Of a DNA stretch of 64,000 nt, positions 25,111 to 32,682 are shown in pieces (within the stretch, counting starts at the first letter, position 1; each line of letters begins with the position of its first letter). The stretch is from positions 1 through 64,000 of the forward strand of contig JAQGMI010000020.1 of NCBI GenBank assembly GCA_028292435.1. The letters are read 5' to 3'. The notes beneath the pieces were generated by a model. It had not been told where the DNA came from, did not search any database, and saw only the letters and a list, made by a program, of their open reading frames with translations. The position numbers and the translations under genes were made by a program. Source of the DNA: Betaproteobacteria bacterium. GTDB taxonomy: Bacteria > Pseudomonadota > Gammaproteobacteria > Burkholderiales > SG8-41.

Positions 25111-26370
25111 ATGCGAGGGGCGATGGGCGAGAACACGTACAGCAACATGCAGGGGATCGTTGACGGCGTTTATCGCGCCGAGTCGCGCCGCGTGTTCGCG
25201 ACTTTGATCCGGCTGCTCGGCGACTTCGATGTCGCGGAAGAAGCGCTCCACGACGCGTTCAGGGCGGCGCTCGAGCAATGGCCGCTCGAAGGCGTGCCGG
25301 CGAATCCGCGCGCATGGCTGGTCTCCGCCGGGCGCTTCAAGGCGATCGACGGGCTGCGCCGGCGCGCGCGTTTCGAAACACTCGATGAAGAAGCGCTCGA
25401 AAACTTAGCCGACGAAAACGCACCGGCGGACAACGAGGAAATCGAAGACGATCGTCTGCGCCTCGTCTTCACGTGCTGCCACCCTGCACTGCCGCCCGAC
25501 GCGCAGGTTGCGCTCACGCTGCGCGAAGTCTGCGGCCTGACGACGGAAGAAATTGCGGCGGCTTTCCTGGCGGGCGCGCCGACACTCGCGCAGCGCATCG
25601 TGCGCGCCAAGACCAAGATCCGCGACGCAAAAATTCCCTACTCGGTGCCGACGCCCGACGAACTGCCCGACCGCCTCGACAGCGTGTTGCGCGTCATCTA
25701 TCTGGTGTTCAACGAAGGCTACTCGGCTTCGTCGGGCGACGCGCTGACGCGGCACGATTTGTCGGGTGAGGCGATTCGTCTCGCGCGGCTACTCGTCGAT
25801 TTGCTGCCCGAGCCCGAAGCGCTCGGCCTGCTTGCGCTTATGCTCTTGCATGAATCGCGGCGCACCGCCCGCGCGTCGCCCGCGGGTGATTTGATTTTGC
25901 TCGACGCGCAGGACCGCACGCGCTGGAACCGCAAGTTCATCGATGAGGGCATCGCGCTGGTCGAGCGCGCGCTGCCATTGCGGCCACCGGGCCCTTACTG
26001 CCTGCAAGCGGCCATTGCCGCCGTTCACGCCGACGCGCCGGATGCTGACGCTACTGACTGGCAGGAGATCGTGGGCCTATATGATTTACTGGTGCGCGCC
26101 GAGCCTTCGCCCGTGGTCGAACTTAATCGGGCGGTGGCCGTTGCGATGCGCGACGGACCGCAGGCCGGGCTCACGCTGGTCGACGCCTTGCTCGACCGGG
26201 GCGGTCTCGCGGATTACCGGCTCGCGCATGCGGCGCGCGCGGACTTGTGCCGCCGGCTCGGCAAAACCGGGGAAGCCCGCGAATCGTATCAGCGCGCGCT
26301 GGCCCTTACCCGCCAGGAACCTGAAAGGCGGTTTCTCGAGCGGCGGCTCGCCGAGTTGAAGCCGGCTTAA
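25111..26370 (+). CDS. ECF-type RNA polymerase sigma factor, ECF42-like
   Basis: This 419-residue protein has sigma-70 region 2 (about 15-80, YRAESRRVFATLIRLLGDFD) and region 4 (about 125-180, LREVCGLTTEEIAAAFLAG), then a long C-terminal TPR-like extension (about 190-410). This layout and length are the ECF42 pattern, whose members lack an anti-sigma factor and control adjacent YciI/DGPF genes. Exactly such genes follow. Activity is probably controlled through the C-terminal domain. The start may be one of several in-frame ATGs (25111, 25123, 25147), which leaves all domains intact. It directs the promoter proposed at 26388-26414. Confidence 0.92.
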   Translation: MRGAMGENTYSNMQGIVDGVYRAESRRVFATLIRLLGDFDVAEEALHDAFRAALEQWPLEGVPANPRAWLVSAGRFKAIDGLRRRARFETLDEEALENLADENAPADNEEIEDDRLRLVFTCCHPALPPDAQVALTLREVCGLTTEEIAAAFLAGAPTLAQRIVRAKTKIRDAKIPYSVPTPDELPDRLDSVLRVIYLVFNEGYSASSGDALTRHDLSGEAIRLARLLVDLLPEPEALGLLALMLLHESRRTARASPAGDLILLDAQDRTRWNRKFIDEGIALVERALPLRPPGPYCLQAAIAAVHADAPDADATDWQEIVGLYDLLVRAEPSPVVELNRAVAVAMRDGPQAGLTLVDALLDRGGLADYRLAHAARADLCRRLGKTGEARESYQRALALTRQEPERRFLERRLAELKPA

Positions 26371-26387
26371 AAATAATTTGAAACCGC

Positions 26388-26414
26388 TGTCGAAATCGAC
26401 ACTGGCCGTTCGAC
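26388..26414 (+). promoter_or_regulatory. ECF42-type promoter (TGTCGA-N17-CGAC)
   Basis: TGTCGA (26388-26393) and CGAC (26411-26414) are 17 bases apart, matching the -35/-10 pattern reported for ECF42 sigma factors. The -35 is half of a perfect palindrome, TGTCGA-AA-TCGACA (26388-26401). It would drive the DGPF operon starting at 26476. Confidence 0.6.
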
Positions 26415-26475
26415 TAGATCATAAGAACGACCGGTTAACCTTTAATTTAGACAGACGCGACAAGGAGATAGGGCC

Positions 26476-26901
26476 ATGCGCTTCATGATCATCGTCAAAG
26501 CCACCAAAGATTCGGAAGCCGGCGTGATGCCGGACGAGAAAATGCTGAAAGATATGATGAAATACAATGAGGAACTCGTTAAAGCAGGCATCATGCAGGC
26601 CGGCGACGGCCTCCATCCGAGCTCAAAAGGCGCACGTGTTCGCTTCTCGGGCAAAAACCGCACCGTCATCGACGGACCGTTTGCCGAAACCAAGGAGCTG
26701 ATCGCAGGATTCTGGATGTGGCAGGTCAAGTCGCGCGAGGAAGCCATCGAATGGGTCAAACGCTGTCCCAACCCGATGCCGGGCGATTCTGAAATCGAGA
26801 TCCGCCAGGTATTCGAAAGTCCGGAACTGACCGACAACCCCGAAATCCTGAACAAGGAAGCGGAGCTGCGCGCAAAGTCCGCGAACAACGCGGCGCGCTG
26901 A
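26476..26901 (+). CDS. YciI/DGPF-domain protein
   Basis: This 141-residue protein contains the family signature DGPFAETKELIAGF, with a conserved His/Asp-type core replaced here by KATKDSEAG near the N-terminus. It belongs to the group encoded beside ECF42 sigma factors, with a ferredoxin-like dimer fold and unknown reaction. GGAG precedes the ATG, which is 61 bases downstream of the ECF promoter. It is the first gene of the regulated cluster. Confidence 0.9.
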   Translation: MRFMIIVKATKDSEAGVMPDEKMLKDMMKYNEELVKAGIMQAGDGLHPSSKGARVRFSGKNRTVIDGPFAETKELIAGFWMWQVKSREEAIEWVKRCPNPMPGDSEIEIRQVFESPELTDNPEILNKEAELRAKSANNAAR

Positions 26902-26938
26902 CGCCGCATTCATCAATTCATTCTCACGAGGAGGCACT

Positions 26939-27355
26939 ATGCTGGTTCAATCGTATTTGTTTTTTGACGGCCGCTGCGAAGAAGCGATCGAGTTTTACAA
27001 AAAGACCCTCGGCGCCAAAGTCGACATGCTCATGCGTTTCAAGGACAGTCCCGAGCCGCCGCAGCCCGGCTGCACCGCGCCGGGTTCCGAAAATAAAATC
27101 ATGCACGCGTGTTTTCACGTTGGCGACACGGCAATCATGGCGTCCGACGGCCGCTGCGAGGGTAAGCCGAGCTTTCAGGGATTTTCGCTGTCGCTGACGG
27201 TGGACACGGCGACGGAAGCCGACCGCCTCTTTACCGCGCTCGGCGAAGGCGGCCAGGTCCAGATGCCGATGGCCAAGACTTTTTTCTCGTCGCGCTTCGG
27301 CATGGTTGCCGACCGCTTCGGCGTCGCGTGGATGGTGCTGGTCAAACCCGCTTAA
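26939..27355 (+). CDS. VOC family protein (PhnB-like)
   Basis: This 138-residue protein opens MLVQSYLFFDGRCEEAIEFY and has KTLGAKVDMLMRFKDSP and a C-terminal FGMVADRFGVAWMVL, the PhnB/glyoxalase-like pattern of a single two-module VOC protein. The region HACFHVGDTAIMASDG carries a possible metal His. GAGGAGG precedes the ATG. Function in the ECF cluster is unknown; related proteins include demethylubiquinone-methyltransferase-like PhnB forms. Confidence 0.88.
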   Translation: MLVQSYLFFDGRCEEAIEFYKKTLGAKVDMLMRFKDSPEPPQPGCTAPGSENKIMHACFHVGDTAIMASDGRCEGKPSFQGFSLSLTVDTATEADRLFTALGEGGQVQMPMAKTFFSSRFGMVADRFGVAWMVLVKPA

Positions 27356-27369
27356 CCGGAGGATTCGCC

Positions 27370-27900
27370 GTGCTGAAAATTATTGCCGTTATCGTCATCG
27401 TCGCCATCGCCGGCGTGCTCATCTTCGCGTCGACCAAGCCCGACACCTTCACGGTGCAGCGGTCGGCCACGATCAGCGCGCCACCGGAAAAAGTTTTCGC
27501 GCTGATCAACGACTTCAAGCAATGGCCGCAGTGGTCGCCGTGGGAGAAAAAAGATCCCGCGATGAAGCGCAGCTACGGCGCGACGACCAGCGGCCAGGGC
27601 GCCACTTATGCCTGGGAAGGCAACGGCGACGTCGGCCAGGGCAGCATGCAGATTACGCAGTCAGTGCCGCCCTCGAAAATCGTACTGAAACTCGATTTCG
27701 TGAAGCCGATGGAAGGACACAACACGGTTGAATTCAATCTCGCATCCGCCGGGAACACGACCACCGTGACGTGGCTCATGTACGGGCCGGCGCCGTTCAT
27801 TTCGAAAATGATGCAGGTCTTCATCAATATGGACAGCATGATCGGCAAAGACTTCGAAGCCGGGCTTGCGAACCTCAAAGTCGCGGCTGAAAAATCATGA
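27370..27900 (+). CDS. SRPBCC-family polyketide-cyclase-like protein
   Basis: Starting at GTG 27370 (GGAGGA just upstream), this is a 176-residue protein. It has an N-terminal hydrophobic segment (IIAVIVIVAIAGVLIFAS) followed by a START/SRPBCC ligand-binding domain (RSATISAPPEKVFALINDFK, QWPQWSPWEKKD). It is probably inner-membrane-anchored with a periplasmic pocket. An upstream ATG-like frame is rejected. The ligand is unknown. It overlaps the next YciI gene by four bases. Confidence 0.85.
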   Translation: MLKIIAVIVIVAIAGVLIFASTKPDTFTVQRSATISAPPEKVFALINDFKQWPQWSPWEKKDPAMKRSYGATTSGQGATYAWEGNGDVGQGSMQITQSVPPSKIVLKLDFVKPMEGHNTVEFNLASAGNTTTVTWLMYGPAPFISKMMQVFINMDSMIGKDFEAGLANLKVAAEKS

Positions 27901-28286
27901 AATATCTATGCCTGATCTGCGCCGACACGATGATGGAGCACATGTTCGAAACGGCGCGCAAAAAACACTACGACGACTATCGCTCGTTTATCGAGGAAAT
28001 ACAGGCGAGCGGCCACTATCTGGCCTGCAATCGATTGCAGCTGCCGGCAACCGCCACGACGGTGCGCGTGCGCAATGGAAAGGTGTCGTCGACGGACGGC
28101 CCGTATGCGGAAACAAAAGAACAGCTCGGCGGCTATTTTCTGATCGAGGCGAAAGACATGCGCGAAGCGGCCGGGATCGCCGCACGCATTCCCGGTGCGT
28201 GGCACGGCTGTGTGGAAGTGCGGCCGGTGGCCGATGACCCGGGAACATTGTCAGCGCTCGGACTTGCCGCGTCCTCCGCGTCCTAA
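27897..28286 (+). CDS. YciI/DGPF-domain protein
   Basis: This 129-residue protein, MKYLCLICADTMMEHMFE, carries DGPYAETKEQLGGYFLIEA, the DGPF signature with Tyr in the fourth place. Its C-terminus, VEVRPVAD, is the usual family end. The start overlaps the SRPBCC stop (ATGA), implying translational coupling. It is one of three paralogues in this cluster. Confidence 0.9.
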   Translation: MKYLCLICADTMMEHMFETARKKHYDDYRSFIEEIQASGHYLACNRLQLPATATTVRVRNGKVSSTDGPYAETKEQLGGYFLIEAKDMREAAGIAARIPGAWHGCVEVRPVADDPGTLSALGLAASSAS

Positions 28287-28318
28287 AAGCGCATCAATTC
28301 ACCCTTTTGGAGCGAACG

Positions 28319-28684
28319 ATGAAATATCTGTGTCTGGTTTATCTCGATGAAAAACGGCTCGACGAGTTGCCTGATGAAGACTGCGTCGAATTCGATACAG
28401 GCATACGCAAGAACGGCCAGTGCCTCGCGTCTGAAGCGCTGCAGTCGGTGCAAACCGCGACAACCGTGCGCGTGCGCGGCGGCAAGCTGTCGATTACCGA
28501 CGGGCCATTCGCCGAAACCAAAGAGCAGCTCGCGGGCTTTTACATGATCGAAGCGCGCGACCTTAACGAAGCGATTCAGCTAGCGGGAAAAATCCCGCCG
28601 GCGCGCGTCGGCTGCGTCGAAGTGCGGCCGATCCGTCCGATCCGCGAAACCGTCGCTGCCCGGGCGCAGCAAACCATAACCTAA
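28319..28684 (+). CDS. YciI/DGPF-domain protein
   Basis: From ATG 28319 the protein has 121 residues, MKYLCLVYLDEKRLDELPDE, and the signature DGPFAETKEQLAGFYMIEA. It is shorter than its neighbour and resembles it closely at both ends, suggesting a tandem duplication. GGAGCGAACG lies just upstream; the GAG-based start 12 bases earlier is rejected. Confidence 0.9.
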   Translation: MKYLCLVYLDEKRLDELPDEDCVEFDTGIRKNGQCLASEALQSVQTATTVRVRGGKLSITDGPFAETKEQLAGFYMIEARDLNEAIQLAGKIPPARVGCVEVRPIRPIRETVAARAQQTIT

Positions 28685-28705
28685 ACCAAACAACGGAGAT
28701 TGTTC

Positions 28706-29860
28706 ATGGCAATGAGCCAACCAGAGTCCGCGGGTCCCGTTACTATCCTCGTCGCGACGCGCAAAGGCGCGTGGTTTTTTCATGGCGATGCGGCGCGCAA
28801 AAACTGGCGCACCGACGGCCCCCATTTTCTCGGCCACGTCGTTAGCCAGGTCGTGCTCGATCCGCGCGACGGCCGCACGCTGCTCGCCGCGACTAAAACC
28901 GGCCATCTCGGACCGACGATCATGCGCTCGACCGACGGCGGCAAGAACTGGCAGGAAGCCAAGCGGCCGCCGGCGTTCGCCAAAGTGCCGGAAGGCGAAA
29001 AGGGCCGCAGCGTCGATCACACGTTCTGGCTCACGCCCGGACATCACGCCGAAGCCGGCGTGTGGTACGCGGGCACTTCGCCGCAGGGATTATTTCGTTC
29101 GGGCGACGGCGGCGTTACGTGGGACGCGTTTTCACCGATCAACGACGACATGCAGTACCGCAAGTGGATGGGGACCGCGCAGGACGGCACGCCCGATGGC
29201 CCGAAGCTGCATTCGGTCATCGTCGATCCGCGCGACGCGAAGCATATGATCTTCGGCATGTCGGGCGGTGGCGTGCACGAAACGAAAGACGGCGGCAAAA
29301 CGTGGCGCGTGATCATCGATGGCATGGAAGTCGTCGAAGGCTTCAACTTCGACGCCAAGGATCCGTCCTTCCACGATCCGCATTGCGTGCGCATGTGCCC
29401 GAGCAATCCCGACCGGCTCTATCAGCAGAATCATTGCGGGATTTACCGGCGCGACGGCGATGGCGCCTGGGTGCGCATCGGCAACAACATGCCGAAAGAT
29501 GTCGGCGACATCGGCTTTCCGCTCGTTGTCCATCCGCGCGACGACAAAACGGCGTGGGTATTCCCGATGGACGGCACGACGGTATGGCCGCGTACCAGTC
29601 CCGACGGCAAACCCGCGGTGTATTCGACGCGCGATGCCGGCGCGACGTGGCAGCGGCTCGATAAAGGTATGCCGGCAAGCCAGGCGTGGTGGACGGTCAA
29701 GCGCCAGGCGATGGCCGGCGACGCACAGGACCCGATCGGACTTTACTTCGGCACGACGAGCGGCGAAGTGTGGACGAGTGCCGACGAAGGCCGCAACTGG
29801 CGCTGCATCGCGCAGCATCTGCCGGAAATTTACGCGGTCGACGCAGCGCAGTTTAAATAG
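28706..29860 (+). CDS. BNR/sialidase-like beta-propeller protein
   Basis: From ATG 28706 the protein has 384 residues with no signal peptide. Repeated S-x-D-x-G-x-x-W boxes occur (STDGGKNWQEA, SGDGGVTWDAF, TKDGGKTWRV, TRDAGATWQRL, SADEGRNWRCI), giving about five propeller blades of the VPS10/sialidase type. Catalytic sialidase residues were not recognised, so calling it a sialidase would be an overreach. CGGAGA precedes the start. It is directly followed by a MoaD/ThiS-like gene, an arrangement seen in other ECF42-type clusters as far as I recall. Confidence 0.85.
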   Translation: MAMSQPESAGPVTILVATRKGAWFFHGDAARKNWRTDGPHFLGHVVSQVVLDPRDGRTLLAATKTGHLGPTIMRSTDGGKNWQEAKRPPAFAKVPEGEKGRSVDHTFWLTPGHHAEAGVWYAGTSPQGLFRSGDGGVTWDAFSPINDDMQYRKWMGTAQDGTPDGPKLHSVIVDPRDAKHMIFGMSGGGVHETKDGGKTWRVIIDGMEVVEGFNFDAKDPSFHDPHCVRMCPSNPDRLYQQNHCGIYRRDGDGAWVRIGNNMPKDVGDIGFPLVVHPRDDKTAWVFPMDGTTVWPRTSPDGKPAVYSTRDAGATWQRLDKGMPASQAWWTVKRQAMAGDAQDPIGLYFGTTSGEVWTSADEGRNWRCIAQHLPEIYAVDAAQFK

Positions 29861-29870
29861 TGCGGCGGCG

Positions 29871-30128
29871 ATGAAGGTGATGATTCCGGGCGCGCTGCGT
29901 TCGTATACGGAGCGCGGTGAAGTCGATGTCGGCGGCGCCACGCTCGCCGCAGCGCTGACCGAACTCGACCGTCGATATGCGGGCATCCGTTTCCGCATTG
30001 TCGACGAGCAGGACCACATCCGGCGCCATATCCGCATCTTTATCAATGGCGAGCAGACGCATGATTTATCGCAAGCGCTCGACGTCAACGACGAAATCGT
30101 GATCGTGCAGGCCTTGAGCGGCGGCTGA
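29871..30128 (+). CDS. MoaD/ThiS-family small sulfur-carrier-like protein
   Basis: The 85-residue protein begins MKVMIPGALRSYTERGEVDV and ends LSGG, the Gly-Gly terminus that is adenylated and thiocarboxylated in MoaD/ThiS/ubiquitin-like carriers. The fold signals (ALTELDRRYAGIRFRI, NDEIVIVQALSGG) fit beta-grasp proteins. It is 10 bases after the propeller gene. No adenylating MoeB-like enzyme is in the window, so the partner is elsewhere. Confidence 0.85.
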   Translation: MKVMIPGALRSYTERGEVDVGGATLAAALTELDRRYAGIRFRIVDEQDHIRRHIRIFINGEQTHDLSQALDVNDEIVIVQALSGG

Positions 30129-30156
30129 TCCCGGCACTATAACGAGGAGCAACACG

Positions 30157-30624
30157 ATGCAAAAAATCACCCCCTTCCTGTGGTTCGACCACGAAGCGGA
30201 GGAAGCGATGAATTTCTATGTCTCGATTTTCAAGAATTCGAAAGTTGGCAGAGTGAGCCGCTATGGCGAAGCCGGTCCCGGGCCGAAAGGCAGCGTGATG
30301 TCGGCATCGTTCGAGCTCGACGGCATGCAGTTCCATGCGCTCAATGGCGGTCCGGTGTTCAAGTTCACGCCGGCGATCTCGATGTTTGTGGACTGCAATT
30401 CGCAAGCCGAGGTCGACGAATTATGGGAGAAGCTGTCGGCCGGCGGCGAAAAAAGCCGCTGCGGCTGGTTGAAGGACAAGTTCGGCTTGTCATGGCAGAT
30501 CATCCCGAAGGCGCTCAGCCAGGCATTGAGCAATCCCGACCCGCAAAAAGCCAGGCGCGCGATGGAAGCCATGATGCAGATGACCAAGATCGATATCGCG
30601 GCGCTCGAGCGCGCGCAGGCTTGA
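30157..30624 (+). CDS. VOC family protein, PhnB/3-demethylubiquinone-methyltransferase-like
   Basis: This 155-residue protein, MQKITPFLWFDHEAEEAMNF, has YVSIFKNSKVG, FVDCNSQAEVDELWEKLSAGG and CGWLKDKFGLSWQIIP, the canonical PhnB-like VOC signature. It is annotated in many genomes as a demethylubiquinone methyltransferase by similarity, but VOC folds of this group lack an SAM site, so that label is avoided. GAGGAG precedes the ATG. Confidence 0.88.
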   Translation: MQKITPFLWFDHEAEEAMNFYVSIFKNSKVGRVSRYGEAGPGPKGSVMSASFELDGMQFHALNGGPVFKFTPAISMFVDCNSQAEVDELWEKLSAGGEKSRCGWLKDKFGLSWQIIPKALSQALSNPDPQKARRAMEAMMQMTKIDIAALERAQA

Positions 30625-30656
30625 TCAAAGCCGATCAACTTTTCAAGGAGACCCTG

Positions 30657-31016
30657 ATGTCCTACGTCGATGCATTTGTCGTGCCGGTGCCCAAGAAAAA
30701 ACTGGATGCCTACCGCAGCATGGCCCGAACAGCGAGCAAAGTATGGCGCGATCACGGTGCGCTGGAATATGTGGAAAGCGTCGCTGACGATGTAAAGCCG
30801 GGCAAGGTCACGTCGTTCCCGCAGAGCGTCAAGCTGAAAGAGGGCGAAACGGTGGTGTTCGCGTACGTGGTTTACAAGTCGAGGGCGCAGCGCGACCGCG
30901 TCATGGCCAAAGTCATGAAGGACCCGCGGCTTGCGAGCATGATGGACCCGAAGAAAATGCCGTTCGACGCCAAGCGCATGTTTTGGGGCGGATTCAAAGC
31001 TTTCGTCAAAGCGTAA
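30657..31016 (+). CDS. DUF1428-family protein
   Basis: This 119-residue protein, MSYVDAFVVPVPKKKLDAYR, contains ADDVKPGKVTSFPQSVKLKE and ends MFWGGFKAFV, the DUF1428 pattern. It has a ferredoxin-like fold and no known activity. AAGGAG lies 7 bases before the ATG. It closes the ECF-regulated cluster and is convergent with the DNA ligase gene. Confidence 0.9.
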   Translation: MSYVDAFVVPVPKKKLDAYRSMARTASKVWRDHGALEYVESVADDVKPGKVTSFPQSVKLKEGETVVFAYVVYKSRAQRDRVMAKVMKDPRLASMMDPKKMPFDAKRMFWGGFKAFVKA

Positions 31017-31037
31017 TGACGATCGGTCCTACGCGGG

Positions 31038-32603
31038 TCAGGGCTCGTCTTTCGGCGCGCCCGCGTGGACCTGAGCCGCATACAGCGAGCGCACGGTCGC
31101 AATCGTGTCGGCGCTCTCGGGCGACTTGTCGGGCCGATAGCCTTTAACGCGCGCGAAGCGTAACGCCAGTCCGCCCGAATAGCGGGCGCTTGACTGCACT
31201 TCGTTAAACGCGATCTCGACCACCAGCTCGGGGCGCAAGTACACCGCGCTGGCGTCGCGCGAGGTTTCGCGGCGCAAAAATTCAGCAGTCTGCCATTCGA
31301 GCAATTGATCGGTCAGGCCTTTGAACGTCTTGCCGAGCATCACGTAGCCGCCGCCTTCGGCGTCGCGCGCGCCAAGATGCAGATTGGAAAGCCAGCCGCG
31401 GCGCCTGCCGTGTCCCCACTCCGCCGCAAGCACGACGAGATCGAGCGTGTTGGCGCGCTTTATTTTGATCCAGCCGGTGCCGCGGCGACCCGCCTCGTAC
31501 GGCGCGTCGAGTGATTTGGCGACCACGCCTTCGTGGCCGTGCGCGATCGCCTGCTCGAAAAAGTTCGAAGCTTCGGCAGGGTCCGCCGTCACTGTCCGCG
31601 GAATAATCGATTCGCGGGCAAGCGCGTCCTCGAGCACGCGAAACCGCTCGCTCGCCGGCCGGTCGGCAAGCACTTCGTCATCGCTCAACAGACAGTCGAA
31701 AAAAAAGACGGACAACGGCTGTTCGAGCTGCCTGGCGCCGACGCCGAGCCGGCGCCCGAAGCGGCGCATCGTGTACTGAAACGAATGCGGCGTGGAATCG
31801 GGCCGCAGCGCGATGGCTTCGCCGTCGAGAATCAAGTTTCGTCGCGGCGACGCCCGCGCCACCGCCACGATTTCCGGCACGCGCGGGGTCACATCGTTGA
31901 GGTTGCGCGTGTAAACCCGCACTTCATCGCCGGACTTGTGCACCTGGACGCGCGCGCCATCGACTTTCCATTCGAACGCGGCAGTGCCCAGCGTTTGCAG
32001 GGCGGCAGCGGGGTCGGGCGCGGATTGCGACAGCATGGGTAATATCGGCTGCATCAGCTTGATCGAAAATCGCGTGAGCGCGCTCTTCCCTTCCTGCAGC
32101 AAAGCCTGGGCGACTTCACCGACACCACCCGCCGACATCGCTGCTTTGCGCACGTCGCTGAGCGCGACACCCGCGGCCGCCGCCACGGCTTCCAGCACGA
32201 GGGCTTGCAATGCGCCCTGTCGAAGCTCGCCTACGATGAGGCGAGCGAGAAAATCCTGTTCGTCCGCCGTGGCTCGCGCCATCAGCGCCTCGAGGCGCTC
32301 TTTTCTTTGCGTCGTCGCGCCCGGCCCGGAGATTGCGGCGAGTTCACCGAAGGCGATATCAACGTCGGCGACCGTGAGCTCGGGCGTTGCAACCGGCGCG
32401 ACGTCGCGCGCGGTGCGCAATGCCGCATAGCTGACGCCGAGTCTGCCGCGCCGCGTCTGACCGCTCAGGAAAGCAATTGCGATCGGCACTTCGACGGGAT
32501 CGACCGCGCGCACGCAATCAGCGAGCTCGCGTACTTTGTTAAGACGACTCGCTGTTTGCGCGACCCGCCGCGAAACGGCGGTTATGCTTGAGAATAATGT
32601 CAT
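31038..32603 (-). CDS. ATP-dependent DNA ligase
   Basis: This 521-residue protein has a N-terminal DNA-binding domain (1-190), the adenylation site EWKVDGARVQVHK with catalytic Lys near 211, nucleotide motifs NLILDGEAIAL and VFFFDCLL, EGVVAKSLDAPYEAG and WIKIKRA, and a C-terminal OB-fold. It seals nicks with ATP as cofactor, unlike the NAD-dependent LigA that bacteria use in replication, and is probably an accessory repair enzyme. Length fits the archaeal/mycobacterial-like class. It is monocistronic and convergent with the ECF cluster. Confidence 0.92.
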   Translation of the reverse strand: MTLFSSITAVSRRVAQTASRLNKVRELADCVRAVDPVEVPIAIAFLSGQTRRGRLGVSYAALRTARDVAPVATPELTVADVDIAFGELAAISGPGATTQRKERLEALMARATADEQDFLARLIVGELRQGALQALVLEAVAAAAGVALSDVRKAAMSAGGVGEVAQALLQEGKSALTRFSIKLMQPILPMLSQSAPDPAAALQTLGTAAFEWKVDGARVQVHKSGDEVRVYTRNLNDVTPRVPEIVAVARASPRRNLILDGEAIALRPDSTPHSFQYTMRRFGRRLGVGARQLEQPLSVFFFDCLLSDDEVLADRPASERFRVLEDALARESIIPRTVTADPAEASNFFEQAIAHGHEGVVAKSLDAPYEAGRRGTGWIKIKRANTLDLVVLAAEWGHGRRRGWLSNLHLGARDAEGGGYVMLGKTFKGLTDQLLEWQTAEFLRRETSRDASAVYLRPELVVEIAFNEVQSSARYSGGLALRFARVKGYRPDKSPESADTIATVRSLYAAQVHAGAPKDEP

Positions 32604-32682
32604 GCAGGCAACCCAGCTTGGTGCCTGATTGCGCGGAGTTAGTTCAAGGCTCCTACAACTCGAACTGTCTTACACGTCTGCC

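Noticed and set aside
28706-29860. True exo-alpha-sialidase
   Set aside because: Only the D-x-G-x-x-W propeller boxes are seen; the catalytic Arg triad and Tyr/Glu pair could not be identified and no signal peptide is present.
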